A stretch of DNA of 64,000 nucleotides from the NCBI GenBank assembly GCA_052143895.1, contig JBKQRT010000001.1:4407-68406 (forward strand), in the 5' to 3' direction. Source of the stretch: Bog-756 sp052143895. GTDB taxonomy: Bacteria; Actinomycetota; Acidimicrobiia; Acidimicrobiales; RAAP-2. The notes beneath the pieces are model-generated. The model ran no database searches, had not been told where the DNA came from, and saw only the letters and a list, made by a program, of their open reading frames with translations. Shown here in pieces: positions 1 to 8,729 of the stretch; the first letter of the stretch is position 1, and each line of letters starts with the position of its first letter. The translations under genes and the position numbers were made by a program.

Positions 1-40
1 TCGGGGTCGCCCCCCCACGAACATCGAGGAGAACGAGCTG

Positions 41-736
41 ATGCACGGACACAAGGGATTCACCCAACCAGAAGACGACGGCATCGGCACCGGACGGGGA
101 TTCCCCGACCGGCGCGTCCGTCACGGTGACCGCTTCGGCGACGCTGCCGCCCGCAGGCGGGGCGGCGGGCGCGGCCGTGGGCGCGGACGCCCGGAAACCT
201 TCGGCTTCGGAACCGGCTTCGGGCCGCCGATGTTCGGACGAGGACCCAAGCGCGGCCGGGGCGATGTGCGGGCGGCGATCATCGCCCTCCTCGCCGAGGA
301 GCCGATGCACGGCTACCAGATCATCACCGAGCTCACCGAGCGCAGCGGCGGCGTGTGGCGGCCGAGCCCCGGATCCGTCTACCCCACCCTCCAGGCCATG
401 GAGGACCAGGGCCTGGTCACCGCCAACAAGTCGGAGGGTCGGCGGGTGTTCAGCCTGACCGACGAGGGCCGGGCCGCAGCCGTGGCTGCCGGCGACGGGC
501 CGGCGCCGTGGGAGGACGCCGCACGCGGCGCCGACCGCTCGCTGGTCGACCTGCGCGGCCTCATGTTCGAGGTGGGCGCGGCCATCATGCAGGTGGGCCG
601 GGCCGGCAGCGAGCAGCAGATCAAGGCCGTCGGCGAGATCCTCACCGACACCCGGAAGCGCATCTACCTGGTGCTGGCCGACGGGAGCGGCGACCGTCCC
701 GACGACACCGAGCCGGAACCGGGCGCCGGGTCGTGA
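41..736 (+). CDS. PadR family transcriptional regulator
   Basis: A 231-residue regulator. Residues 1-70 are a low-complexity Gly/Arg-rich tail. The PadR winged helix follows at about residues 75-150, with the family landmarks MHGYQI, SPGSVYPTL and the wing GRRVFSLTDEG. A C-terminal helical segment (about 165-215) is the usual dimerisation part. PadR proteins are usually repressors that respond to small molecules; no ligand can be inferred here. The ATG at 41 is preceded by an AGGAGAA ribosome site. The stop codon overlaps the GTG of the ferredoxin-like gene (GTGA at 733-736), so the two are translationally coupled and probably functionally linked. The basic N-terminal tail could add non-specific DNA contacts (inference). 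Confidence 0.88.
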   Translation: MHGHKGFTQPEDDGIGTGRGFPDRRVRHGDRFGDAAARRRGGGRGRGRGRPETFGFGTGFGPPMFGRGPKRGRGDVRAAIIALLAEEPMHGYQIITELTERSGGVWRPSPGSVYPTLQAMEDQGLVTANKSEGRRVFSLTDEGRAAAVAAGDGPAPWEDAARGADRSLVDLRGLMFEVGAAIMQVGRAGSEQQIKAVGEILTDTRKRIYLVLADGSGDRPDDTEPEPGAGS

Positions 737-1077
737 CGCCCGACCCGGGCGTCCTCGACAAGAAGCGCCGCGCCGCCGCCCATCCGGATCGCCCGGGTGC
801 GCGGCGCGCGGCGCTGCGCAGGTCGTGGCTCCCGGTCATCGATCACGCCCGGTGCGAGGGCAAGCGGGACTGCATAGAGGTCCGCCCCAACGACGTCTTC
901 GAGGTGCGCCGCATCGACGACGCCGACTTCGCAGCGCTCGGGCGGATGGCCCGTTGGAGGGTGCGGGCCCACCGCATGACCACCGCCTACGCGCCCAACG
1001 CCGACGACTGCCGGGGCTGTGGGCTGTGCATCGTGGCCTGCCCGGAGCAGGCGATCGAACTCACCCGGCTGCTCTGA
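733..1077 (+). CDS. ferredoxin-like protein, first cluster motif incomplete
   Basis: 114 residues, GTG start overlapping the PadR stop by four bases. The C-terminal part carries a full CxxCxxCxxxCP motif (CRGCGLCIVACP), typical of a [4Fe-4S] cluster. The N-terminal motif has CEGKRDC followed by IEVRP; in related ferredoxins the position before that proline is cysteine (CxxxxxCxxxCP). Here the codon is CGC (Arg), one base from TGC, so one ligand of the first cluster is missing. The protein may hold one cluster, or a 3Fe-4S or non-Cys-ligated second one. It is expected to be a cytosolic electron carrier with unknown partner. A sequencing error is possible. Confidence 0.75.
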   Translation: MTPDPGVLDKKRRAAAHPDRPGARRAALRRSWLPVIDHARCEGKRDCIEVRPNDVFEVRRIDDADFAALGRMARWRVRAHRMTTAYAPNADDCRGCGLCIVACPEQAIELTRLL

Positions 1078-1134
1078 ACCGACAGCGGGCGTCACCTAAC
1101 GGTCGGCAGCTGCCGCCGACCTACCCCCCCGCGG

Positions 1135-1704
1135 TCAGGCGCCTTCGAAGTCGAAGCCGAGGTCGGGCGCGGTCAGCAACGCCCGGAACGAGTATCCTTC
1201 GGCCGCGGCCATTGCCTCGGCCGTCCCGCCGCGGTCGACCACCGCCAGCAGCAGCCGGACGACCGCACCGGCCGCCTCGACCACGCTCGCCGCCTCGAGC
1301 AACGAGGTCCCCCGGGTGACGGTGTCCTCGGTCACCACCACCATGTCACCCGGTTCCAGCGCCCCGGCGATGCGCCCACCGGCCCCGTGGTCCTTCGCCT
1401 CCTTGCGCACGCTGAACGCCTTGAGCATGCGCCCCCGGGTGGCCGCTACGCCGGCGGTCACGAACGCCACTGGGTCGGCGCCCATGGTCAGGCCACCGAT
1501 GGCGGTCACGTCGTCGGGGATGACCGACAGCACCGCGTCGGCCACCAGCACCATGGCGTCGGGACGACACACCGTCTGCTTGGAATCGATGAACCAGTCG
1601 CTCTTCCGGCCGGACTTGAGGATGAACTCGCCGCGGCGCACCGAGTGCGCTAGGAGGTGCTCACGCAGCGCCTCGAATTCGGCCGCGGGCAGTGACGGGC
1701 TCAC
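1135..1704 (-). CDS. pyrE: orotate phosphoribosyltransferase
   Basis: 189 residues, the usual size for PyrE. It converts orotate and PRPP to OMP in pyrimidine synthesis. The PRPP-binding motif VVVTEDTVTRGTS lies at about residues 121-133, and the N-terminal part shows FILKSGRKSDWFID and GLTMGADPVA, both characteristic of OPRT. The GTG start at 1704 overlaps the purM stop (GTGA), so pyrE is the last gene of a purF-purM-pyrE chain that joins purine and pyrimidine synthesis through their shared PRPP use. It converges on the ferredoxin gene across 57 bp. Confidence 0.93.
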   Translation of the reverse strand: MSPSLPAAEFEALREHLLAHSVRRGEFILKSGRKSDWFIDSKQTVCRPDAMVLVADAVLSVIPDDVTAIGGLTMGADPVAFVTAGVAATRGRMLKAFSVRKEAKDHGAGGRIAGALEPGDMVVVTEDTVTRGTSLLEAASVVEAAGAVVRLLLAVVDRGGTAEAMAAAEGYSFRALLTAPDLGFDFEGA

Positions 1705-2858
1705 GCCGGCCGAACAGCCCCGGACACGGACCCGTCCGGCCAGAACCCCGGCCCGGCGAACGCCACCCCCCGCTCACCCTCCTCCACCCGTCCGACCGCC
1801 CGGGCGGCCACCCCGGCGGCGCCCAGGGCGTCGAGGGCGTCGTGGACCCGTGTGGCCGACACCATCAGGACCATGCCGAGGCCGAGGTTGAAGACCCGGG
1901 CCATCTCGTCGTCCGCCACCTGCCCGAGACGGCGGACCTCGCTGAAGACGGCCGGCACGTCCCAGGTGCCGCGGTCGAGCACCGCCCGCGTTCCTGCCGG
2001 CAGCGCCCGGGGGACGTTGCCCACGAACCCCCCACCGGTGATGTGGGCGACGGCATGGACCTCGGAGGCGGACAGGGCCGCCCGCACCGCCGGCGTGTAG
2101 ATCACCGAGGGCCGCAGCAGCTCGTCTGCCAGGGTGTGGGGGGCGCCCGGCCACGCGGGCCCGTCGAGGGTGAGGCCTGCCCGTTCGAGCAGCACGTGGC
2201 GGGCCAGCGTGTAGCCGTTGGCCCGGAGCCCGGGCGACGGGAGGCCGACGAGCACGTCGCCCACCTGGACCCGGGCCGACCCGAGGGCCTCGTCGCGCTC
2301 GACCACGCCGACGGCGAAGCCCACCAGGTCGAACTCGCCTGGCTTCATGGCCCCAGCGTGCTCGGCCATCTCACCCCCGAGCAGCGCGGCGCCCACCTGG
2401 CGGCACCCGTCGGCCACGCCGCCCACCAGCTCGGCCATCTGGCCAGGTTCGATGGCCCCCGACGAGATGTAGTCGAGGAGGAACAGCGGCTCGGCCCCCT
2501 GGCACACCAGGTCGTCCACGCACATGGCCACCAGGTCGATGCCGATGGTGTCGTAGCGGCCGGTGGCCTGGGCCACGAGGGCCTTGGTGCCCACGCCGTC
2601 GGTGCCGGCCACCAGGACCGGCTGGCGGAACCGGGAGGTGTCGAGCGCGAAGAGCCCACCGAAGTCACCGAGCCCGCCGAGCACCTCGGCGCGGACGGTC
2701 GATGCCACCAGTGGCTTGATGAGGTCGACGGCCCGCTCGCCCACTTCGATGTCCACGCCGGCGGCGGCGTAGGTGGCGGGACCGTCCGGGGGCACGGGTG
2801 TACCGGCGGTGGGGTCGGGGTGCACCGGGTCGACGGGATCCGAGTCGGATCCGGTCAC
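1701..2858 (-). CDS. purM: phosphoribosylformylglycinamidine cyclo-ligase (AIR synthetase)
   Basis: 385 residues. Makes AIR from FGAM with ATP. Seen: TYAAAGVDI near the N terminus, the ATP-binding GTDGVGTK segment, GIDLVAMCVDDL, a GGEMAEH loop, SPGLRANGYTLAR and ITGGGFVGNVPR, all in the order expected for PurM. The start is a GTG (V-TGSDSD) whose first bases overlap the purF stop (GTGA, 2855-2858). The open frame continues upstream but only as an antisense-like reading of purF. The N-terminal 25 residues are Pro/Asp-rich and not conserved. Co-translated with purF and pyrE. Confidence 0.93.
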   Translation of the reverse strand: MTGSDSDPVDPVHPDPTAGTPVPPDGPATYAAAGVDIEVGERAVDLIKPLVASTVRAEVLGGLGDFGGLFALDTSRFRQPVLVAGTDGVGTKALVAQATGRYDTIGIDLVAMCVDDLVCQGAEPLFLLDYISSGAIEPGQMAELVGGVADGCRQVGAALLGGEMAEHAGAMKPGEFDLVGFAVGVVERDEALGSARVQVGDVLVGLPSPGLRANGYTLARHVLLERAGLTLDGPAWPGAPHTLADELLRPSVIYTPAVRAALSASEVHAVAHITGGGFVGNVPRALPAGTRAVLDRGTWDVPAVFSEVRRLGQVADDEMARVFNLGLGMVLMVSATRVHDALDALGAAGVAARAVGRVEEGERGVAFAGPGFWPDGSVSGAVRPA

Positions 2859-4342
2859 GCCCGGGTCCCGCTGGCGGCGCCGCTCAGCGCTGGCCGCTCT
2901 GAGAGCTGCACCGGCACCGGCACCGGGTAGCTGCCGGTCAGGCAGGCGTCGCAGAACCCGGCGCCGGGAGCGTCGATGGCCTCCACCAGGTGCTCGAGGG
3001 TGAGGTACTCGAGGGAGTCGACGTCGAGGAACTCGACGATCTCGTCGACGGTCTTGATCGACGCCAGCAGTTCGTTCCGGTCGGGCGTGTCGATCCCGTA
3101 GTAGCAGGGCCACCGGAACGGCGGGGACGAGATGCGCAGGTGGACCTCGGTCGCCCCCGCTTCGCGCAGCATGGTGACCATGGCCCGGGTGGTGGTCCCG
3201 CGGACGATCGAGTCGTCCACCACCACGAGCCGCTTGCCGGCGATGTTCTCCCGCAACGGGTTCAGCTTGCGGCGGACCCCGTTGGCCCGCTCGGCCTGGG
3301 TCGGGGCGATGAACGTGCGCCCGATGTACCGGTTCTTGACCAGGCCCTGCCCGTAGGGGATGCCGGACGCCACCGCGTACCCCTCGGCCGCCGGGACGCC
3401 CGAGTCGGGTACCCCCATGACCAGGTCGGCGGGGACCGGCGCCTGGGTGGCCAGCAGCTGTCCCATCCGCCGGCGCGCACCGTGCACCTCGTTCCCGTAG
3501 AGCGTGGTGTCGGGACGGGCGAAGTAGACGAACTCGAAGATGCAGAGCTTGGGGTCGACCCGTTCCTCGGGGAACGGTCGGTCCGAGCACACCTCCTTGC
3601 CGTCGATCACCACCATCTCGCCGGGCTCGAGCTCACGAATGAAGGTGGCGCCGATCACGTCGAGGGCCGGTGACTCGGAGGCCAACACCCAGCCCTGCTC
3701 GAACTGGTCGGTCGCCTCCAGGCGCCCGAGGCACAGGGGGCGGAACCCGTTCGGATCGCGCACGCCGATGATCCGGTCGGCATCGATGAGGACGAACGAG
3801 AACGCCCCTTCGATCGAGGGCAGCACCGCCAGGAGCGCCTGCTCGAGGTCCTCGGCGCCCTCGGCCCGGCTGCGGGTGGGATCGTCGGCGGGGAAGTGGC
3901 GGGCCAGCAGCTCGGCCACCAGGTCGCTGTCGGACGACACCAGGCCGGGCAGCATGCCCGCCGCCTCGCCCAGGGCGGCGGTGTTGGTCAGGTTCCCGTT
4001 GTGGGCAAGGCCGAACCCGGCCCGCCCCACCCCGCGGAACACCGGCTGCGCGTTCATCCAGTCGCTCGAGCCGGCGGTCGAGTACCGGGTATGGCCGATG
4101 GCCATGTGACCCCGCAGACCGGAGAGCTTGCGCTCGTCGAAGACAGTGGTGACAAGGCCCATGTCCTTCATGACGGTGATGACGTCGCCGTCGCTCACGG
4201 CCATGCCCGCCGACTCCTGGCCCCGGTGCTGGAGGGCGTAGAGACCGTCGAAGGTCAGGTGTGCCACCTGGCGCCCCGGGGCGTAGACCCCGAAGACTCC
4301 GCACGCTTCCTTGGCCTCCATCATCGGTTGGTCACCGCACAC
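2855..4342 (-). CDS. purF: amidophosphoribosyltransferase
   Basis: About 495 residues; first committed step of purine synthesis (PRPP plus glutamine to phosphoribosylamine). It has an N-terminal Ntn-glutaminase domain with the EACGVFGVY processing site (the Cys becomes residue 1 after propeptide removal), then HRGQESAG, GHTRYSTAG and AHNGNLTN. The PRPP loop VVVDDSIVRGTT is at about residues 370-381. Four cysteines fit the Bacillus-type [4Fe-4S] enzyme: one in LCIFEFVYFARP, one in WPCYYGIDTP and two in FCDACLTG. The farthest start is GTG at 4342; tandem ATGs at 4324 and 4321 are equally possible and no good ribosome site decides. Heads the purF-purM-pyrE chain. Confidence 0.94.
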   Translation of the reverse strand: MCGDQPMMEAKEACGVFGVYAPGRQVAHLTFDGLYALQHRGQESAGMAVSDGDVITVMKDMGLVTTVFDERKLSGLRGHMAIGHTRYSTAGSSDWMNAQPVFRGVGRAGFGLAHNGNLTNTAALGEAAGMLPGLVSSDSDLVAELLARHFPADDPTRSRAEGAEDLEQALLAVLPSIEGAFSFVLIDADRIIGVRDPNGFRPLCLGRLEATDQFEQGWVLASESPALDVIGATFIRELEPGEMVVIDGKEVCSDRPFPEERVDPKLCIFEFVYFARPDTTLYGNEVHGARRRMGQLLATQAPVPADLVMGVPDSGVPAAEGYAVASGIPYGQGLVKNRYIGRTFIAPTQAERANGVRRKLNPLRENIAGKRLVVVDDSIVRGTTTRAMVTMLREAGATEVHLRISSPPFRWPCYYGIDTPDRNELLASIKTVDEIVEFLDVDSLEYLTLEHLVEAIDAPGAGFCDACLTGSYPVPVPVQLSERPALSGAASGTRA

Positions 4343-4490
4343 ACCGGGGGTCGTCGAGCACGTCGTCCGTCACGATTAGGCCACACAACCACCTCATCGT
4401 GCCACTCCAGCCTAGCGGCGGACCGCCCCGACCAGCGCTCCCGGCCCATCAACGACGGCCGCGGGCCGCCCCGGCCGGGAGGGCCGCCGG

Positions 4491-4496
4491 TAGCCT
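4491..4496 (+). promoter_or_regulatory. putative -10 box (TAGCCT), leaderless start of the PHP gene
   Basis: TAGCCT lies 8 nt before the ATG at 4505 and no Shine-Dalgarno sequence precedes that ATG. This spacing would place the transcript start at or next to the start codon. No convincing -35 is visible. Confidence 0.4.
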
Positions 4497-4504
4497 CGAC
4501 GGGG

Positions 4505-5353
4505 ATGATCGACCTCCATACCCATTCGAACGTCTCGGACGGGAGCGATCTTCCGGAGCGGATCCCCGAACTCGCGGCCGAGGCCGGCTGCACCGCGGTC
4601 TCCCTCACCGACCACGACTCGCTCGCCGGCCTGGTGCCGGCCGCTCGGCGGGCGGCCGAGCTCGGCATCACGTTCGTGCCCGGCTGCGAGGTCTCCTGCC
4701 GCCCGGTGGGTCCCGGCGGCATGCACGTGCTCGTCTACTTCGTCGACGACGAGGCCAGCCCGCTCGGCGACGAGCTGGTCCGGCTCCGCGACGACCGGCG
4801 GCGGCGGAACCTGGCCCTGGTCGAACGGCTGGCGACACTCGGGATCCCGCTGACCTGGGACATGGTCGTGGCCGAGGCCGGAGGTGAGGAGGGGGTGGGG
4901 CGCCCGCACTTCGCCTCGCTCATGGTGACGCTCGGGGCCGTGGCGTCGATCGACGAGGCCTTCGACCGGTTCCTGGGCAACGGTCGGCCCGCCTTCGTGC
5001 CCAAGTCGCGCCTCGGCGCAGAGGAGGTCGCCGAGCTGGCCCGACGCTCCGGCGGGGTGGCGGTCCTCGCCCACCCCTACAGCCTCGGGCTCGACGGACA
5101 CGACCTGGCCCGGGCGGTTCGGGCGCTGGCCGAAGCGGGCTTCGCCGGCCTCGAGGCGGTCTACGGGCGCTACTCCCCGCGTCAACGCGCCGAGCTCGGC
5201 AACCTCGCCCGGCGCTTCGATCTGGTGGCCACCGGTGGCTCCGACCATCATGGGGCGATCAAGCCCGACCTGCGGGTGGGCACGGGCCGCGGCGATCTCA
5301 AGGTCCCCGACGCGGTGCTGCCCATGCTCGAGTCCCGGCGTCCGGCGGCCTGA
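4505..5353 (+). CDS. PHP-domain phosphoesterase
   Basis: 282 residues with the metal-binding motifs of the PHP family in order: DLHTHS near the start, LTDHDSL at about 36-42, a conserved Cys/Glu region GCEVSC, LAHPYS, and GGSDHHG near the C terminus. These residues bind two or three metal ions. The family hydrolyses phosphoesters such as nucleoside 3',5'-bisphosphate (as in E. coli RnmA/YciV) or short oligonucleotide ends; the exact substrate here is unknown. It is single-domain, not attached to a polymerase. It lies divergent from purF and convergent with purL, possibly unrelated to purine synthesis. Confidence 0.85.
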   Translation: MIDLHTHSNVSDGSDLPERIPELAAEAGCTAVSLTDHDSLAGLVPAARRAAELGITFVPGCEVSCRPVGPGGMHVLVYFVDDEASPLGDELVRLRDDRRRRNLALVERLATLGIPLTWDMVVAEAGGEEGVGRPHFASLMVTLGAVASIDEAFDRFLGNGRPAFVPKSRLGAEEVAELARRSGGVAVLAHPYSLGLDGHDLARAVRALAEAGFAGLEAVYGRYSPRQRAELGNLARRFDLVATGGSDHHGAIKPDLRVGTGRGDLKVPDAVLPMLESRRPAA

Positions 5354-5376
5354 GCGCTCCCAGAGCGCCCCGCAGC

Positions 5377-5414
5377 GCGCCCGGCCGGGTGCACGGCGCC
5401 CGGCCGGGTGCACG
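5377..5414. repeat. two perfect 19-bp tandem copies with a palindromic core
   Basis: The 19-bp unit at 5377-5395 is repeated exactly at 5396-5414, and a degenerate third copy follows. Each unit contains CCCGGCCGGG, a 10-bp palindrome. It lies in the 102-bp gap between the convergent PHP gene and purL, where a bidirectional terminator would be expected. Confidence 0.7.
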
Positions 5415-5455
5415 GCCGCCCGGCGCGTGCGACGACCGCCACGGGTGCTCCCGTC

Positions 5456-7774
5456 TCAGGCGGTGGCCGGGGCGAGCGCGTCGAGCAGGTCGGGCAGCCG
5501 GTCCCGCCACGACCGGGTGGCCTCGTCCACGCCGACGTCGACCAGGCCCTCGACCACCAGCCGGTCGCCCCCGGCCTCGCCCAGCACCCGGAACCCGACC
5601 CCGGCCTCGGCAGCCCGGGTGATCAACTCACTGCGGCGGGTGGTGCACACCACCACCCTCGACGGCGCCTCGGTGAAAAGCTCGTGGTGGTCGGCAATGC
5701 CGGCCACCCGAAGCCCGATGCCCGAATGGACCACCAGCTCGGCCAGCGCCACACCGAGACCGCCGGCGGACACGTCGTGGATGCCGGCCACCAGCGACTC
5801 CTCCGGTGGGATCCCGGCTCCGGCCGCCCCGACACCCTCGGCCACGGTGGCCGTGACGAATTCGATGAGGCGCCGGTGCCCGGCGAGGTCGAGGGCGGGC
5901 AGCGGCCCGTTGCGATGGCCCCGCCGCTCGACCGCCCAGCGCGAGCCACCGAGCGGCGGCGGCGTGCGCCCGTTGGTGGTGGCCCCGATGCTGGCGTCGA
6001 GCAGGACGATCGACGCCCCGTCCACGAGGGTGACCCCGGGGGGCCGGTGGGCCAGGCGGTCGATGAGCCCGAGCACGCCGATCACCGGCGTCGGGTCGAT
6101 GTCCGCGCCGAAGCTCTCGTTGTAGAGGCTCACGTTGCCCCCGATGACCGGCAGGTCGAGGGCCACACACGCCTCGGCCATGCCGTCGATGGCCTCGGAC
6201 AGCTCCCACATGACCTCGGGATGCTCGGGGTTGCCGAAGTTGAGGCAGTTGACCACCGCCATCGGGCGGGCACCGGCGCAGGCGACGTTGAGCGCGCCCT
6301 CGGCCACGGTGGCGGCGGTGCCGGCGCGGGGATCGATGGCGCACCAGGTCGGGTTGGAGTCGGTGGTGAGGGCGAGGCCCCGCTCCGAGGCGGGCAGACC
6401 GGGGGCGGCCAGGCGGAGGACGGCCGCGTCCCCGCCGGGTCCGACGACCGTGTTGAGGAAGAGCTGGTGGTCGTACTGGCGGTAGACCCACGAGGGATCG
6501 GAGACCAGGGCGAGCACGTCCGGGCCGCAGTCGGCCGGGCCGGGCAGGGCGCCGGGGTCGTCGGCCTCGCGAGCCTCGTGGTCGCCGGGCCGGGCCATCG
6601 GCCTGTGGTAGAGCGGGGCCTCGTCGCTCAACGCCGCTGCCGGCACGTCGCCGAGCACCTCGCCCCCGAAGCCGTCCACGATGCGCAGGCGTCCCGGCTC
6701 ACCGGCAGGCGGCTCGGTGACCCGCCCGACCACCGCCGAGCGCACCTCCCACCGACGGCACACCTCCTCCACCCGGGCGAGGTCCTCCGGCGTCACGATG
6801 GCCAGCATCCGCTCCTGGCTCTCCGAGGTCATCACCTCGTAGGGGGCCATGCCCGGCTCGCGCCGCGGCACCGCCGACACGTCGACGTCCATCCCGACCC
6901 CGCCCCTGGCCGCTGTCTCGCTGGTGGCGCACACCAGGCCGGCACCGCCCAGATCCTGGATGCCTACGACCAGCCGGGCGTCGAGCAACTCGAGGCACGC
7001 CTCGATGAGCCGCTTCTCCTCGTAGGGGTCGCCCACCTGGACGCTCGGGCGCTTGGACGCCTCCTCGTCGGCGTCCTCGCCGCCGAACCCGGCCGACGCC
7101 AACACGCTCACTCCTCCGATCCCGTCCCGACCCGTCGAGGAGCCGAGCAGGACGGCCAGGTTCCCGACGCCGGAGGCCTGGCCGAGCACCAGGCGGCCGG
7201 TGGGCAGCACCCCCATGCACAACACGTTGACCAAGGGGTTCTGCGCGTAGCAGGGGTCGAAGGTCAGCTCGCCGCCGACGGTCGGGACCCCGACCGAGTT
7301 GCCGTAGCCGGAGATGCCGGCCACCACCCCCTCGATGAGCCACCGCTGGCGTGCCTCGGCCGGATCGCCGAAGAAGAGTGGGTCCATGACGGCGATCGGG
7401 CGGGCCCCCATGGTGAAGATGTCCCGCAGGATCCCCCCGACCCCGGTGGCCGCCCCCTGGTAGGGCTCGATTGCCGAGGGGTGGTTGTGGCTCTCGATGC
7501 GGATGGCCACCGCGATCCCGTCACCGGCGTCGATGACCCCGGCATTCTCCCCCGGGCCGACCAGCACGTGCGGGCCCTCGGTGGGCAGCCGCTTGAGGTG
7601 GACCCGTGACGACTTGTATGAGCAGTGCTCGCTCCACATCACCGCGAACAGGGCCAGTTCGAGGTGGTTGGGCGGCCGATGAAGGATGGCCTCGACCTCG
7701 TCGCGCTCGCCGTCGGTGAGGCCGAGTGCCCGGTGGAGCGGCTCGGCGGATTCGGTCCTCGGTTCGGCCGTCAC
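5456..7774 (-). CDS. purL: phosphoribosylformylglycinamidine synthase subunit PurL
   Basis: 772 residues, the small-type PurL that works with separate PurQ and PurS; it uses ammonia from PurQ and ATP to turn FGAR into FGAM. Seen: MWSEHCSYKSS, the active-site RIESHNHPSAIEP, GGILRDIFTMGARP, VGVPTVGGEL, DLGGAGL, SESQERMLAI and a second-half GGNVSLYNE and HDVSAGGL. The GTG at 7774 (V-TAEPRTESAEP) was chosen because AAGGAAGAGAG lies just upstream; longer in-frame extensions have no coding character. It is separated from purQ by an unrelated gene on the other strand, so it needs its own promoter in 7775-8254. Confidence 0.94.
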   Translation of the reverse strand: MTAEPRTESAEPLHRALGLTDGERDEVEAILHRPPNHLELALFAVMWSEHCSYKSSRVHLKRLPTEGPHVLVGPGENAGVIDAGDGIAVAIRIESHNHPSAIEPYQGAATGVGGILRDIFTMGARPIAVMDPLFFGDPAEARQRWLIEGVVAGISGYGNSVGVPTVGGELTFDPCYAQNPLVNVLCMGVLPTGRLVLGQASGVGNLAVLLGSSTGRDGIGGVSVLASAGFGGEDADEEASKRPSVQVGDPYEEKRLIEACLELLDARLVVGIQDLGGAGLVCATSETAARGGVGMDVDVSAVPRREPGMAPYEVMTSESQERMLAIVTPEDLARVEEVCRRWEVRSAVVGRVTEPPAGEPGRLRIVDGFGGEVLGDVPAAALSDEAPLYHRPMARPGDHEAREADDPGALPGPADCGPDVLALVSDPSWVYRQYDHQLFLNTVVGPGGDAAVLRLAAPGLPASERGLALTTDSNPTWCAIDPRAGTAATVAEGALNVACAGARPMAVVNCLNFGNPEHPEVMWELSEAIDGMAEACVALDLPVIGGNVSLYNESFGADIDPTPVIGVLGLIDRLAHRPPGVTLVDGASIVLLDASIGATTNGRTPPPLGGSRWAVERRGHRNGPLPALDLAGHRRLIEFVTATVAEGVGAAGAGIPPEESLVAGIHDVSAGGLGVALAELVVHSGIGLRVAGIADHHELFTEAPSRVVVCTTRRSELITRAAEAGVGFRVLGEAGGDRLVVEGLVDVGVDEATRSWRDRLPDLLDALAPATA

Positions 7775-8254
7775 GTGCTCTCTTCCTTCACCATTGGCTG
7801 GTCGCTGCGCCGCCCCACCGAGCGTACCCGGCACGCCGTTCGGTCCCGGCCCGAGGCAGGCTGTTCGAACCGCCCAAGCGGCGCACCGTCCGACGCATTG
7901 AGTGGCAGCCGTACGGCATCCGACGAACAACCGGTGCAATTGCCGGAGCACCAATAGAGGATGCCGGCTGCACCACGGCGACGCCCGTGCCGCGCCCCAC
8001 TGGGCGATGGGCCGCCCGTCCCGGTCAATCGGCCGCCGGCGACGACCACAAATGGAACCGGCCCGATCCCGCGCCCACGTCCGAATGGCGCCGGCACCCG
8101 CCGCCGGGGGCGCCTTGCCTGACTGCCGACAAGACCAGCATGCCCGCTCCCACCGGTCGGTCCGGCACCGAAAACAACGTCCCGTTTGACCCTCCCATGC
8201 CGTCGTGCAGCCAGCGGGGTTGCTTCGAATGGAGAACTCTGGAATGCTCTCGGC
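7775..8254. other. 480-bp divergent intergenic region
   Basis: Lies between the divergent starts of purL and the 143-aa gene. Reading frames exist on both strands but their translations show no domain or conserved pattern. The stretch must hold the purL promoter; a TACGCT hexamer on the minus strand (about 7820) is one weak candidate. I see no riboswitch-like architecture and no strong inverted repeat. Confidence 0.4.
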
Positions 8255-8686
8255 ATGGCGACCACGACGACGACGAAATCTCGGAAGAAGACCCCTATGT
8301 CCGCCGACCACAAAGCGGCGTTGGCCAAAGGACGCGAGGAGGGACGGATCGTCCGGCGCTACCTCGAGGCACTCGAGTCGACCAAGCCGCGGCGTGGCCG
8401 CAAGCGCACGCCCGATTCCATCAAGAAGCGGCTGGCCACCATCGACAACGCCCTGCCGACGGTCGACCCGTTGGCCAGGCTCCACCTGGTGGAGGAGAAG
8501 CAACGGCTCGAGTCCGAGCTGTCCCACGCCGGCGAGACGGTGGACGTCGCTGCCCTGGAGAAGGGCTTCATCAAGGTGGCCCGGGCCTACGGCGAGCGCA
8601 AAGGCATCTCCTACTCGGCCTGGCGCACCGTCGGGGTCAGCGCGTCGGTGCTGCAGCAGGCCAAGATCCCCCGTACCCGCAGCTGA
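8255..8686 (+). CDS. conserved-type hypothetical protein, basic coiled coil with HTH-like tail
   Basis: 143 residues, no family I can name with certainty. Residues 1-15 are Thr/Lys-rich. Residues 16-50 form a charged helix ending in the basic patch KPRRGRKRT. A second helix (about 55-90) has a Glu/Lys heptad-like pattern. The last 40 residues, including ERKGISYSAWR and GVSASVLQQAKI, look like a small helix-turn-helix. AT-hook resemblance is weak because the GRP core is missing. A DNA-binding or nucleoid-associated role is an inference. It sits on the opposite strand inside the purine block, convergent with purQ. The start follows AATGCT by 6 nt with no Shine-Dalgarno sequence. Confidence 0.7.
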   Translation: MATTTTTKSRKKTPMSADHKAALAKGREEGRIVRRYLEALESTKPRRGRKRTPDSIKKRLATIDNALPTVDPLARLHLVEEKQRLESELSHAGETVDVAALEKGFIKVARAYGERKGISYSAWRTVGVSASVLQQAKIPRTRS

Positions 8687-8729
8687 ACCGGCGGGTGGCG
8701 GCTCCGATCCGGTGCCGCGGCGGCGCTGG

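Noticed and set aside
7771..8328. 185-codon minus-strand frame in the purL upstream gap
   Set aside because: No domain, no ribosome site, and it overlaps the purL start; the translation changes character repeatedly.
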